Source: Shewanella cyperi (GTDB lineage: Bacteria > Pseudomonadota > Gammaproteobacteria > Enterobacterales > Shewanellaceae). Taken from it: DNA of 64,000 bases. Where the stretch lies: contig NZ_CP071501.1 of the NCBI RefSeq assembly GCF_017354985.1, positions 3,449,001 through 3,513,000 of the forward strand, read 5' to 3'. Positions 55,057 to 63,940 of this stretch are shown here, piece by piece. How positions within the stretch are numbered: position 1 is the first letter of the stretch; each line of letters opens with the position of its first letter. Made by a program: the position numbers and the translations under genes. Under the pieces are notes generated by a model. That model did no database searches, was not told the DNA's origin, and saw only the letters and a list, made by a program, of their open reading frames with translations.

Positions 55057-55090
55057 CCCAGGGTGGCCGTGCATTGGCAGCCACCCTGGG
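55057..55090 (+). terminator. Hairpin after rapA
   Basis: CCCAGGGTGG (55057-55066) / CCACCCTGGG (55081-55090), a perfect 10-bp stem followed by TTAAG. The T run is weak. It lies 38 bases past rapA and just before the next gene. Confidence 0.55.
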
Positions 55091-55110
55091 TTAAGCTTGG
55101 GCCATAGCCC

Positions 55111-55938
55111 ATGACTCCCGTGCCATCCATGCGCCCCCTACTGCCGATACTCCTTACCTCGCTGCTGTCACCGCTCGCTTTGGCGGAAACCGACCAACAG
55201 GTGCTGAACAACCCCGCCCCCAAACCGCCCCTGGTGCAAGCCTGGGAAGGCAAACAGCGCCACGGCGCTGTGATCCTGGTGGCCGACACCGGGCAGCAGG
55301 CGGACAGCCAGGGACTGATAGCCTACCTGCACAGTGAGTTGGCCCCCTTGGGCTGGGCCAGCATCAGCGTCACTCCGCCGGGCAATCCCCCCTACCCCAA
55401 CTTTGCCACGGATCCGGCCGAGATAGCCCAGGCCGGTGACGGTGAAACCCGGCTGCCAAGGGACAAGGCCACGGAAAAATACACCGAGCAGCAGCTTGAG
55501 GCCCAGCTCGGGGCGCAGCTGAGCTGGCTTGAGGGAGAACTGACCGCCCTCGACGGTATAGGCAGTGATTTTCCCGGCAAGCGGGTGTTGCTGGCTCAAA
55601 ACAGGAGTGCGGCATTGGTGATCAAACTGCTGGCGGACAACAAGCTGTCACCGCCGGATCTGCTGGTGGTGATCAATCCCTACAGCGATGCGGCGCCGCT
55701 GCATGTGCAGCTGCCGCCCATGCTGGCGGGCCTGAGTGTGCCTGTGCTGGATCTGGTGTCACCGGACGCCCATGCTGCGGCCCAGAAGGCCGCCGAGGCC
55801 AGGCGTTCGGCTTCGGCAGCCAAGTCGGGGCTGGAATATCGCCAGCAATTACTGGCACTGGATCTGCACAGCCCCAGCGCCTGGGCCGATGCCTTGCAGG
55901 AGATCAGGGGTTTTGCCTGGCGCCTGAGCCAGCCCTAG
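55111..55938 (+). CDS. Exported DUF3530-like protein (alpha/beta-hydrolase-like)
   Basis: 275 residues from ATG 55111 (ATG 55129 is possible). A signal peptide (PLLPILLTSLLSPLALA) precedes a domain with GAVILVADTGQQADSQGLIA and LLVVINPYSDAAPL, the fold pattern of the DUF3530 family of small periplasmic hydrolase-like proteins in marine gammaproteobacteria. The usual nucleophile Ser is not obvious (LLAQNRSAALVIKLL), so catalytic activity is doubtful. The family call is moderately sure. Confidence 0.7.
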   Translation: MTPVPSMRPLLPILLTSLLSPLALAETDQQVLNNPAPKPPLVQAWEGKQRHGAVILVADTGQQADSQGLIAYLHSELAPLGWASISVTPPGNPPYPNFATDPAEIAQAGDGETRLPRDKATEKYTEQQLEAQLGAQLSWLEGELTALDGIGSDFPGKRVLLAQNRSAALVIKLLADNKLSPPDLLVVINPYSDAAPLHVQLPPMLAGLSVPVLDLVSPDAHAAAQKAAEARRSASAAKSGLEYRQQLLALDLHSPSAWADALQEIRGFAWRLSQP

Positions 55939-55951
55939 CTTTTCATCCGGG

Positions 55952-56758
55952 CTACCAAAACCTCTGCCTTGGCCGGTAGGGCGCATCGGCATCCTTGAGC
56001 TGGCGCTTGGCGGCGATTTTGGCATTGGCACCGAGCAGCAATCTTATCTGATAGCGACTTTCCCGCGACAACAGGGATCTTAAGCCCGCGCTCCAGCTGC
56101 GATTGGTGCTGAGCTTGATGGCCGCCAATGCGTCCGGCGACCGCTCACACAGGCGCTCTGCCAGGGCCAGGGCCGCCGCCAAGGGTTCGGCCTCCACCCG
56201 GGTCACCAACCCCAATTCAGCCGCTTTGGCCGCAGGCAGGCATTCTGCGGTCATGGTCAATTCCATGGCCTTGTCCTTGGGCAGAATTTGCCGCAGGGCC
56301 ACCAATCCGGCCATGTCCGGTACCAGACCCCATTTGGCCTCCATAATGGACAGTTCCGCATCCGGTGCCGCCAGGCGGAAATCCGCCCCCAGGGCTATCT
56401 GCATGCCGGCACCGTAACAACGCCCCTCAAGCACGGCAATCACAGGGACGGGCAAGCGCTGCCAGCCCAATGACACCCGCTGTGCCAGGTTGGCATTGCC
56501 GGGTAAGCCCTTGAACAGCAAGCGCACAGCCTGCCAGGGCGAGGCCATCACGCTTTTGACGTCGAGACCGGAACTGAAGCTGCCACCGGCCCCCTTCAGC
56601 ACCACGGCCCTCAGGCTGCTGTCGCGGCCAAGCTGCTTGATTAACTTATCAAGCTCTTGAAACATTTGAAAATTAACTGCGTTTAGCTTCTCCGGTCTAT
56701 TGAGGCTGACCAGGGCCAGGGGGCCGCGGCGCTCTACGCTGAGGGTATGCCAATCCAT
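55952..56758 (-). CDS. Crotonase/enoyl-CoA hydratase family protein
   Basis: 268 residues from ATG 56758, with AAGGAA upstream. The crotonase oxyanion-hole patterns are GAGGSFSSGLDVKSV and GRCYGAGMQIALGADFRLA, and SIMEAKWGLVPDMAG resembles the catalytic loop of the family. It could be an enoyl-CoA hydratase or isomerase of fatty-acid or amino-acid catabolism; the exact reaction cannot be read from the sequence. Single gene, convergent with the upstream DUF3530-like gene. Confidence 0.85.
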   Translation of the reverse strand: MDWHTLSVERRGPLALVSLNRPEKLNAVNFQMFQELDKLIKQLGRDSSLRAVVLKGAGGSFSSGLDVKSVMASPWQAVRLLFKGLPGNANLAQRVSLGWQRLPVPVIAVLEGRCYGAGMQIALGADFRLAAPDAELSIMEAKWGLVPDMAGLVALRQILPKDKAMELTMTAECLPAAKAAELGLVTRVEAEPLAAALALAERLCERSPDALAAIKLSTNRSWSAGLRSLLSRESRYQIRLLLGANAKIAAKRQLKDADAPYRPRQRFW

Positions 56759-56998
56759 GAAATCATTCCTTACTGGTCTGTCCAGATTAAATGTTAACAC
56801 ATTTGGCATATTCACCTAATAGGGCTAACATACGCGGAAGTTTTGACGTCCGACATTTTATTGACGCCAAACACCTTTGACCTTGGCCCCATGCCACGAC
56901 ATTACCGGGCTAAACCGCTGACCAACACCATTTTTCCGCGCCCCAGAATTTTTGGTGTTATCTTCAATAATAAGAATAAGTGAGGATCCCGACCCCCT

Positions 56999-58003
56999 AT
57001 GGCGCTTCCGGTACTGATTTGCGACGATTCGGCCATGGCCAGAAAGCAGATGGCCCGCACCCTGCCCAAGGACTGGGATGTGGAGATAACCTATGCTGCC
57101 AACGGCGCCGAGGGCCTGGAAGCGATCCGTGCCGGCAAGGGCGAGGTGGTGTTTCTCGACCTCAATATGCCGGTAATGGACGGTTATGAGGTGCTGCAAA
57201 CCATACAGCAGCAGGATCTGCCGGCACTGGTAATAGTGGTGTCGGGCGATATTCAGATTAAGGCACACGAGCGGGTTAAGGCCCTGGGGGCGCTGGACTT
57301 TATCCAAAAGCCCGTCAGTGCCGATGCCATTGCCGCCATTTTGCAGGACTACGGTATTCTCAGCGAATTGGGCACACAGGATCCTGCCTTGCAAAGTGAC
57401 ATGGTCAAGGTGGACCTGCGCGATGCCTGCCAGGAAATCGCCAACGTGGCCATGGGCCGAGCGGCGGATCTGCTGGCCAAGCTGCTGGATGTGTTCGTGT
57501 TGTTGCCAATCCCCAACGTCAATGTGCTGGAAGTCAGCGAGCTGACCATGGCCCTCAAGGCCACCGAGTCGTCGAAGAAGATCTCCGCTCTGTGCCAGGG
57601 CTTTATCGGCGCCGGGATTGCCGGCGAGGCCCTGCTGCTGTTCCATGACTCCAGCTTCGCCGACATGGCCAAGCTCATGGGGCTCAACAACCCCGACGAT
57701 GCCAATACCGAGGTCGAAATGTTAATCGACACAGGCAATGTGCTGATTGGCGCCTTCCTCAACGGTATTTCCGAGCAGCTGGACATGCAGTTCAGCCAGG
57801 GCCACCCAGTGGTGCTCGGGCGCCACTGCACTGTCAATGATCTGATCCACGACAATGCCGAAAAATGGCAACGCACCCTGGCGATGGAGATCAACTATCG
57901 CATCGAAGATCACAACATTGAGTGCGATCTGCTGCTGTTGTTTACCGAAGACTCGCTGCCCACCCTGAGCTATAAGCTCGGTTACCTTCTGGATCCGGAG
58001 TAG
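56999..58003 (+). CDS. Response regulator with CheC-like phosphatase domain
   Basis: 334 residues. A receiver domain (1-120) has the acidic pocket DD at 9-10, phospho-acceptor Asp54 in FLDLNMPVMDG and Lys in FIQKPVS. A CheC/CheX-like domain (about 145-325) follows, with motif QEIANVAMG (an ExxN phosphatase motif) and a second, partly altered site IDTGNVLIG. It may dephosphorylate a partner receiver or itself. Twelve bases separate it from a diguanylate cyclase gene, so the two probably act together in c-di-GMP signalling. Confidence 0.8.
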   Translation: MALPVLICDDSAMARKQMARTLPKDWDVEITYAANGAEGLEAIRAGKGEVVFLDLNMPVMDGYEVLQTIQQQDLPALVIVVSGDIQIKAHERVKALGALDFIQKPVSADAIAAILQDYGILSELGTQDPALQSDMVKVDLRDACQEIANVAMGRAADLLAKLLDVFVLLPIPNVNVLEVSELTMALKATESSKKISALCQGFIGAGIAGEALLLFHDSSFADMAKLMGLNNPDDANTEVEMLIDTGNVLIGAFLNGISEQLDMQFSQGHPVVLGRHCTVNDLIHDNAEKWQRTLAMEINYRIEDHNIECDLLLLFTEDSLPTLSYKLGYLLDPE

Positions 58004-58014
58004 AAATCCCAGCC

Positions 58015-58974
58015 ATGGCGCAAAATGCAGATGCAATGAACGAACTTCACTGGCTCATCGATATGGTGCAAACCATAGAGGTGGGGCTGGTGGTGCTGGA
58101 CAGAAATTTCAATATCCAGCTGTGGAACGGTTTTATGGAAAACCACAGTGGCATCTCCCCCAATGCCATCAAGGGTTGCAACCTGTTCGAACAATTTCCC
58201 AATCTGCCCGCCAACTGGCTGAAGCAGAAGATGGAGTCTGTGTTCCTGCTGAAAAACCGCGCCTTTATCAGCTGGGAGCAAAGGCCCTTTGTGTTCAAGT
58301 TCAAAAACTATCGCCCCATCACAGGTCGGGCCGAGTTCATGTACCAGAACGTTACCCTGTTGCCGCTGGCATCGCTGACGGGTCAAGTGACTCACCTGAG
58401 CATGATTGTTTATGACGTGACCGACATCGCCATCAACAAGCTGCAACTCAAGGCCGCCAACACCCAACTGGAACACCTGAGTCAGACCGACGGCCTGACC
58501 CAGCTGTTTAACCGGCGCCACTGGCAGCAGTGCATGAACCACGAGTATGAGCGCTTCTCCCGCTACGGCGATTCCGCCAGTCTGGTGATGTTCGACATAG
58601 ATCATTTCAAGCGGGTCAATGACACCTATGGCCATATGGCCGGTGACAAGGTCATCCAGCACATAGCCCATATCCTCAGCCAGTCGCTGCGGGAAACCGA
58701 TTGCGCCGGCCGTTATGGCGGCGAAGAATTTGCGGTGGTGATGTCCAACACCCGCGCCCGGGATGCCTGGCATTTCACCGAGCGGCTGCGGACCCGCATC
58801 GCCGCCAGCCCCATCCAGTTCGAAGGCCAGAGCATACAGGTCACCATCAGCCTGGGCATAGCCGAGGTGGGGGATCCCGTGGAGAGTGCCTCCATGTGGC
58901 TGTCCAATGCCGACCATGCCCTGTACCAGGCCAAGCAGGAAGGGCGTAACCGCTCTATCATCTTTGAGGAATAG
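58015..58974 (+). CDS. PAS-GGDEF diguanylate cyclase
   Basis: 319 residues. A PAS domain (about 10-130, GLVVLDRNFNIQLWNGFMEN) precedes a GGDEF domain (about 155-319) with the active GGEEF in RYGGEEFAVV. A product-inhibition I-site RETD sits the expected 5 residues upstream. It synthesises c-di-GMP and is likely feedback-inhibited. It forms an operon with the REC-CheC regulator. The last 12 bases plus 4 are repeated twice after the stop. Confidence 0.92.
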   Translation: MAQNADAMNELHWLIDMVQTIEVGLVVLDRNFNIQLWNGFMENHSGISPNAIKGCNLFEQFPNLPANWLKQKMESVFLLKNRAFISWEQRPFVFKFKNYRPITGRAEFMYQNVTLLPLASLTGQVTHLSMIVYDVTDIAINKLQLKAANTQLEHLSQTDGLTQLFNRRHWQQCMNHEYERFSRYGDSASLVMFDIDHFKRVNDTYGHMAGDKVIQHIAHILSQSLRETDCAGRYGGEEFAVVMSNTRARDAWHFTERLRTRIAASPIQFEGQSIQVTISLGIAEVGDPVESASMWLSNADHALYQAKQEGRNRSIIFEE

Positions 58975-59010
58975 CAGCTTTGAGGAATAGCAGCTTTGAG
59001 GAATAGCCGG
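58963..59010. repeat. Triplicated 16-bp unit across the diguanylate cyclase stop codon
   Basis: TTTGAGGAATAGCAGC at 58963-58978 (containing the TAG stop) is repeated exactly at 58979-58994 and then partially at 58995-59010 (12 of 16 bases, ending CCGG). Tandem array of the gene's own 3' end. Confidence 0.9.
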
Positions 59011-59035
59011 CTGACGGCCAGCTGCGAAGAACCAT

Positions 59036-59066
59036 AAAAAAAGCCCATCAAAGATGGGCTTTTTTT
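59036..59066. terminator. Bidirectional terminator between GGDEF gene and rraB
   Basis: AAAAAAAGCCCATC / GATGGGCTTTTTTT, 14-bp stem with an AAA loop and long A/T runs, suited to terminate both convergent genes. Confidence 0.92.
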
Positions 59067-59081
59067 ATTGAATTTTGTCTA

Positions 59082-59498
59082 TCAGTCGCGGGGGAAACCG
59101 TCGTCGTCCAGATCATCCTCGTCTTCTTCATCGAGGTCATCTTCGTCACCCATAAAATAGGTGCCCCAACCATCGTATTCCACCTTTTGCTTATCGGCCA
59201 ACTGCAGCAATTGCTCGCTGGCCTTGTCCAGCAGCGCCAGGTCCAGCTTGTGGCTGGCGATGGCATCGAAGCAGAAGATGGTCATGCCGTCATCCAGCTC
59301 CATTTCTTCGGCATCGTTCACCTCGAAGCCCAGTTTGAAGGCATCCACGGCGGCCTTTTCCAGGCGGTCAAAATTGGTGCTGGAAAAATGATGTTCAATC
59401 ACATACTCGGCGTCTGGATCGGAACCATCATCGAGCAGCGCTTTGACTATCTCGCGATTCTCTTCCAACTGCTCCTTTAACTGACGTTCAATCGACAT
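59082..59498 (-). CDS. rraB: Ribonuclease E inhibitor RraB
   Basis: 138 residues. The family signatures [31 protein letters not shown] and [11 protein letters not shown] are present, followed by an acidic tail ([17 protein letters not shown]). In E. coli RraB binds RNase E and changes which RNAs are cut. The length matches. Small stand-alone cytoplasmic gene. Confidence 0.93.
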   Translation of the reverse strand: MSIERQLKEQLEENREIVKALLDDGSDPDAEYVIEHHFSSTNFDRLEKAAVDAFKLGFEVNDAEEMELDDGMTIFCFDAIASHKLDLALLDKASEQLLQLADKQKVEYDGWGTYFMGDEDDLDEEDEDDLDDDGFPRD

Positions 59499-59572
59499 TG
59501 GCTGTCTCCACCTTGGCTGGGCTTACGGGCACAGTGCTGCCCCTGATAGTGCGCGAGTATAACATGCCCTTT

Positions 59573-60298
59573 TCAGGCGCGCTGCATCAGGCTGGCCGCC
59601 TCCTGATTGAGTGCTTCCAGTTTGGCCGCCATGGCCGCATGGATGCGCTCCGACAGCGCCTTCACATGGGAACGGTCGAGTCCCTGGGTCTCAATGGGGT
59701 CCATCATTTCGATGATGACCACGCCATTATCCCAACGATTGAGATTTATATGGCACTGATTGGAGGCCAGCACCGGCACCATGGGCACACCGGCGGCGAT
59801 GGCCGTGTGGAAAGCGCCGGCCTTGAAGGGCAGCAAACCGCGGCCGCGGGAGCGGGTACCCTCGGGGAAAATCCACACCGACAGGCATTTGTCTTTTATC
59901 TTGCGTACCGTGTTGGCCATGGTCTCGAAAGCCCGGCTACGGTTGTTGCGCTCAATCAGAATATTGCCGGACAGCCAATAGATTTGGCCAAACAGCGGCA
60001 TCCAGGCCAGGCTCTTCTTGCCCAGACTCACAGTGCCACGGGGCACGGCGGCGGTATGGGTAAAAATATCGTAATTATTCTGATGGTTGGCGAGATAGAT
60101 GCAGGGTTCGCTGCCAGCAGCCGTTGAACGGCGAACAATAAGTTTCACCCCCAATATCGGCGCCGCGGCGGAGAACCACCTGGCGAACATATGTACATTG
60201 TCACGGTGACGGGGGCGCAGTAAACAGGCGAGGCTGCCGACCACAAAAACCAACAGCAACAACAGGGCCAACAACAGGGATCTGGCGATTAACAGCAC
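59573..60298 (-). CDS. plsC: 1-acyl-sn-glycerol-3-phosphate acyltransferase (PlsC)
   Basis: 241 residues from GTG 60298, with GGAG 8 bases upstream; the longer ATG start would add unrelated residues. An N-terminal membrane helix (LLLALLLLLVFVVGSL) precedes the acyltransferase motifs NHQNNYDIF (the HX4D catalytic pair), ILIERNNRSRAF and FPEGTRSRG. It acylates lysophosphatidate to phosphatidate at the inner membrane. Identity as the essential PlsC rather than a paralogue is likely from the pattern. Confidence 0.9.
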   Translation of the reverse strand: MLLIARSLLLALLLLLVFVVGSLACLLRPRHRDNVHMFARWFSAAAPILGVKLIVRRSTAAGSEPCIYLANHQNNYDIFTHTAAVPRGTVSLGKKSLAWMPLFGQIYWLSGNILIERNNRSRAFETMANTVRKIKDKCLSVWIFPEGTRSRGRGLLPFKAGAFHTAIAAGVPMVPVLASNQCHINLNRWDNGVVIIEMMDPIETQGLDRSHVKALSERIHAAMAAKLEALNQEAASLMQRA

Positions 60299-60415
60299 GA
60301 CGCACTCCGGTGAAAATAACGGCGACAGTATAGCTACAGCGCTGCTGCAGCTCAAACACTATGTTTACACTTGTACGCCGTAATTTTTAATCCATCTATC
60401 TATCAACAACTTGTC

Positions 60416-61201
60416 CTAGTCGATGATATTTTCAGTGCCGGGGGAGCCCCGCCTGCCATGGCTGGCGATGCGGAAAACGAAGGCACACAGGGCCAAGGTC
60501 GCCACTATGGCAGCACCGCTGGGCAGATCCAAACTGGCAGACAACACCAGCCCCAACAGGTAACCCGCCAGGCCGACACCATAGGCCAGCGCCAGGGCAT
60601 AGCGCCCCTGGTAACGGTTAAGGGCCAGGGCCGGCAGTATCAGGGTGCTGAACACCAGATATACCCCCACCAGCTCCACCGACAGGGTAATCACCAGGGC
60701 AAACAGCAGGTAGAAGGCTGCGCCATCGAGCACCCTGGGTTTGGCAGCAATCAGCGCCAGCACCAGCACAGACACCAGCGCCGGCAGCAACAACTGCTCC
60801 CAGCTGACCCAGAGAATTTGCCCGGACATCAGCTGCTTGAGCAACTCGGCGCCGTGGGGATCGTTGGACAGCAGCAACATGGCCGCCACCGCCGCCAACA
60901 CGTAAAAGCAACCTATCATGGCCTCAAGCTCACCCACCAGGCGTTTCGACAGCCAGGCTATCAGCCCGGCGCCGGCCAGGGCAAACAGCGCCGGCATCCA
61001 CATGTGGACAAAGGGTAAGTGTTCCAGATCTTCATTGAGATGGGCCACTATGGCGCCAAGGGCCGCCACCTGGGCTATGGCCAGATCGATAAAGATGATG
61101 CCGCGCTTGAGCACCTGCTTGCCGAGCACCACGTGGGTGGAGATAACCAACACCCCCGCCGCCAGTGCCGGCAACAATATGCCGAGCAATTCCATATCCA
61201 T
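60416..61201 (-). CDS. znuB: Metal ABC transporter permease (ZnuB-like)
   Basis: 261 residues with seven to eight membrane helices and the ABC-3 family start LLGILLPALAAGVLVISTHVVLGKQVLKRG. FIDLAIAQVAALGA and the C-terminal LVGVYLVFSTLILPAL are typical of ZnuB/MntB-type permeases. It is the inner-membrane channel for zinc or manganese. It is encoded one base after the substrate-binding protein. No ATPase gene follows, which is unusual. Confidence 0.85.
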   Translation of the reverse strand: MDMELLGILLPALAAGVLVISTHVVLGKQVLKRGIIFIDLAIAQVAALGAIVAHLNEDLEHLPFVHMWMPALFALAGAGLIAWLSKRLVGELEAMIGCFYVLAAVAAMLLLSNDPHGAELLKQLMSGQILWVSWEQLLLPALVSVLVLALIAAKPRVLDGAAFYLLFALVITLSVELVGVYLVFSTLILPALALNRYQGRYALALAYGVGLAGYLLGLVLSASLDLPSGAAIVATLALCAFVFRIASHGRRGSPGTENIID

Positions 61202-61202
61202 G

Positions 61203-62108
61203 TCACTTGCCTCCCAGCAGTTGCGCCAGGACGTTGTCGTAGAGACCGAAAAGGTCCTGACTCTGGTCGTTGGCGCCCACAGACGCGGGCAAGATCAACA
61301 CAGGCACACCTGTTTTGTCGGACAACCAGCGGGCACCGCGCTCGTCCTGATAGGAAGCCACCACTATGGCCAGGATGTCACCGGCCTTGGCCCGCTCCAC
61401 CAGGCTTGCCAGGTGACCACTTGTGGGAGGCAATCCGGGCTTGGGCTCCAGATCGGCCTCCTGGCTTATACCCAGCCAGTTGAACAGGTAGCGAAAGGTG
61501 GTGTGGTAGGCGATCACCTTCTTGCCCTTGAGCGGCTCGGCCTGGGCCTGCCAGCGCGTGGTGGCGGCCTGCCAGCGGGCGGCGAAGTCGGCATGGGCGG
61601 CCTCGTAGTCGGCGGCCGCTTCCGGGTCGAGCTGCTTGAGCCTGTCACTGAAGGCACGCGCCACCCTCAACATACGCTCGGGATCGAATTGCAGGTGAGG
61701 ATTGCCCTTGGCATGGACGTCGCCCATGCTGCGGTCGACACTGGCCAGCTTGTCCAGGGGCTCCACCTGATCGGCACCGAAGAACAGACCATCGCTACCT
61801 TCGCGCACCGCGGCATTGGCGGATTTCATCTGCAACATGGGCAGCCAGCCAATTTCCAGATCGGCACCGGCACAGGCAACCAGATCCGCCTGGCGCATCT
61901 TGGCAATCAGGCTGGGACGTGCCTGCACCTGATGGGGATCCTGCATCGCTGTGGTGGCGGTATAGATCTTGGCGCCGGGCGCCAGCTCCTTGGCCAGGGC
62001 TCCATACTCGGGTTCACAGGCAAAGATATTCAGGGCGGCCATCGCCATTGAGCTGTGGCCGAATGACAGGGCCAGCAGGGCCCCAAGCAGTTTAGAATTG
62101 ATGCGCAC
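61203..62108 (-). CDS. znuA: Metal ABC transporter substrate-binding protein (ZnuA-like)
   Basis: About 301 residues, starting at GTG 62108 (GGGGG site 6 bases before; ATG 62132 also possible). A signal peptide (LLGALLALSFGHSSMAMA) leads to the ZnuA/TroA fold. Likely metal ligands are His in MQDPHQVQARP, His in GNPHLQFDP, His in IAYHTTFRYLF, and Asp in VASYQDERGARW. It lacks the long His-rich loop of E. coli ZnuA. Zinc is likeliest; manganese is not excluded. It overlaps the outer-membrane gene end. Confidence 0.85.
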   Translation of the reverse strand: MRINSKLLGALLALSFGHSSMAMAALNIFACEPEYGALAKELAPGAKIYTATTAMQDPHQVQARPSLIAKMRQADLVACAGADLEIGWLPMLQMKSANAAVREGSDGLFFGADQVEPLDKLASVDRSMGDVHAKGNPHLQFDPERMLRVARAFSDRLKQLDPEAAADYEAAHADFAARWQAATTRWQAQAEPLKGKKVIAYHTTFRYLFNWLGISQEADLEPKPGLPPTSGHLASLVERAKAGDILAIVVASYQDERGARWLSDKTGVPVLILPASVGANDQSQDLFGLYDNVLAQLLGGK

Positions 62109-63222
62109 CGTGGGCCCCCAGAGACATAACATATTGCAAAGTGAGAATATTATCGTCGCTTAACGCGTCGAAGTGGGTTCCTTGCTGATGGGTGTATTGC
62201 AACCTCACAGTGGAGAAATGGCTGTGGTGCCAGGCCAGGCTCAGCTCGGTTTCCTTGAGCTTTTGCAACTGCTCCGCCTCCAGATCCACCGCATCCAGCT
62301 CGCCATAACGGGCCGCCACTGACCAGCTTGGACTCAACTGGTAGGCACCGCTCAGATACCAGCCCTGATGGTAGTCCCTGAGATCCGGCTCTGCATCCTG
62401 AATACCGCTGACGCGGAAGTATTCACCGCTCAGGGTCAGATGGCGGTACTTGTAGTTCCCTTGGGGAGCCCACTTGTAAACAAAGGCGGCACTCAGGGTA
62501 TTTTCCCCTGTGTAACCGGCATTGTGCTGATGGCCGCCATGGTCATCTTCGGCGACGGCCTCTTCTTGGTGTGGTCCGGCGCTGCCATTGCGGTTATGCA
62601 GATAGCTCAGCCCCAGCAGCCAGGAGCTGGATTCGTCAAAGTCGCCCCCCAGCTTGGTGAACGCGGTCAACACCCCCAGCTCATCAAATTCCCGCAGACC
62701 GGTTTCATCTTCCGCCCTCAGGCTCTCACCCTTGAAGGCCTCCAGGCCCATGCTCCAGTAAAGTTCGGTTGGCGCCAGATAATCCAGACGCACACCGTCA
62801 TCAAAATAGTGACCGCCGAGGAAGGCACGATAGGCCACGGGTCTGTCGCTGAAGCTGTCCGTGTGCAGATGCTGGTTGTTCAGATAGCCAATGTCCGACA
62901 TGAAACGACCGGCACGGACCGAAAAGCCCTCGGGCAGTGCCAGGGTCTGGATAAAGGCTTCTTCCAGGTTAACCTCACCGTCTTCAAACACGGCGGTGGC
63001 CTTGCCATAGAACATGTCATCTATGCTGGCACTTATTGCCAACTCGGTTTCGCCCAGACCAAAACCCTCAGCGCGCTCGGCCATGGGGCGCTCGGCGGTC
63101 TGATAATAGCCGTCGAGTACCAGGCTCAGTGCCGGGTTGGATAAAGAAGGATCCGCCGCCAATGCGGCCGAAGAGATAACACCTGTGGTTAACAGCCCCG
63201 CGTGGGCAATAGCAAAACGCAT
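62092..63222 (-). CDS. Outer-membrane beta-barrel protein with His-rich loop, probable metal-uptake channel
   Basis: 376 residues from ATG 63222 (AGGAG upstream). A signal peptide precedes alternating strands typical of a porin-like barrel (LVLDGYYQTAERPMAERAEG, GETELAISASIDDMFYGKAT, SVRAGRFMSDIGYLN), ending in an aromatic F (MSLGAHGAHQF), as barrels do. A loop around residues 215-240 holds PHQEEAVAEDDHGGHQHNAG, dense in His and acidic residues. Encoded just before ZnuA/ZnuB-like genes, it probably admits zinc. No TonB box was seen. Confidence 0.75.
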   Translation of the reverse strand: MRFAIAHAGLLTTGVISSAALAADPSLSNPALSLVLDGYYQTAERPMAERAEGFGLGETELAISASIDDMFYGKATAVFEDGEVNLEEAFIQTLALPEGFSVRAGRFMSDIGYLNNQHLHTDSFSDRPVAYRAFLGGHYFDDGVRLDYLAPTELYWSMGLEAFKGESLRAEDETGLREFDELGVLTAFTKLGGDFDESSSWLLGLSYLHNRNGSAGPHQEEAVAEDDHGGHQHNAGYTGENTLSAAFVYKWAPQGNYKYRHLTLSGEYFRVSGIQDAEPDLRDYHQGWYLSGAYQLSPSWSVAARYGELDAVDLEAEQLQKLKETELSLAWHHSHFSTVRLQYTHQQGTHFDALSDDNILTLQYVMSLGAHGAHQF

Positions 63223-63293
63223 ACAAACTCCTGAATGCTGTCGCGCCGGCTGCAAAAGTGCATCCGGCAGAAAATCATGATGAATTCAAGCTT

Positions 63294-63578
63294 TCAGGCG
63301 TGTCGCGGTGGCCCCTGGCCAAAGTTGAAGTAACCTGGGACGGCATGCAATCCCGGGGTAAGGCAGCTGTGGCGCACGGGAACAAAATGGCTTACCGGCA
63401 GTTCGGGGAACTTGCCAGGCAAGAGTTTATTCAGCTGCTGCTGGTGAACACACAAGGTACAGTGGTTGTTGATACCACCGTCCATATGTTGCAGGCTGTG
63501 AACGGCGGCAAAAACGGACAACAGCGCCAATGTGACTGCCAGCCACAACGCTATTAATCTGTTGTTTTTAAGTGCCAT
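63294..63578 (-). CDS. Small Cys/His protein at the head of the metal operon, unknown
   Basis: About 94 residues from ATG 63578. An N-terminal hydrophobic segment (ALWLAVTLALLSVFAAV) precedes HSLQHMDGGINNHCTLCVHQ, with paired Cys and His suited to metal binding. It resembles the DUF2946 type of small membrane-anchored proteins near metal genes. It is the first gene upstream of the outer-membrane protein in the same direction, 72 bases away. Confidence 0.65.
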   Translation of the reverse strand: MALKNNRLIALWLAVTLALLSVFAAVHSLQHMDGGINNHCTLCVHQQQLNKLLPGKFPELPVSHFVPVRHSCLTPGLHAVPGYFNFGQGPPRHA

Positions 63579-63778
63579 GTTCACCCAAGGAACTCCCGTA
63601 ATCCGTCCCGTACTGCGGAAAATCGCCTAGAGTGTAAGGCAGCATGGCGTCGCAGACAACCGGGCAATTACCTCGGCTTTGGTTACAGAATGTGATTAGC
63701 GGGGTTAATCTTGCCTTAAGGCCTTCGACTTAGGATAGGGTCATAACCAAGGGGCACTTTGCCATAGGAGCATCAAGA

Positions 63779-63904
63779 ATGGGGCAATTTATTAAAAACA
63801 ATCTGGGGCTGATCCTGGTGACCGCGCTGATTTTCGGCGGGATCTGCGGTGGCATCTGGTATGTGGAGCACAGCCTGGAGTCCCAGGAAAGGGTGCTGGA
63901 TTAA
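63779..63904 (+). CDS. Small 41-residue single-helix membrane protein
   Basis: ATG 63779 follows AGGAG at 63767-63771. The product MGQFIKNNLGLILVTALIFG continues GGICGGIWYVEH and ends LESQERVLD: a single Gly-rich helix followed by an acidic/basic tail. It is too short for standard ORF cut-offs, but the ribosome-binding site and the clean helix support it. Confidence 0.6.
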   Translation: MGQFIKNNLGLILVTALIFGGICGGIWYVEHSLESQERVLD

Positions 63905-63940
63905 AGCGCCCTTCCCTCTGCCGCGCCCCGGCCGTTGGCC

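Noticed and set aside
59573..59590. TCAGGC repeated at the plsC stop as a further stop-codon duplication
   Set aside because: Only 6 bases match, which is expected by chance.
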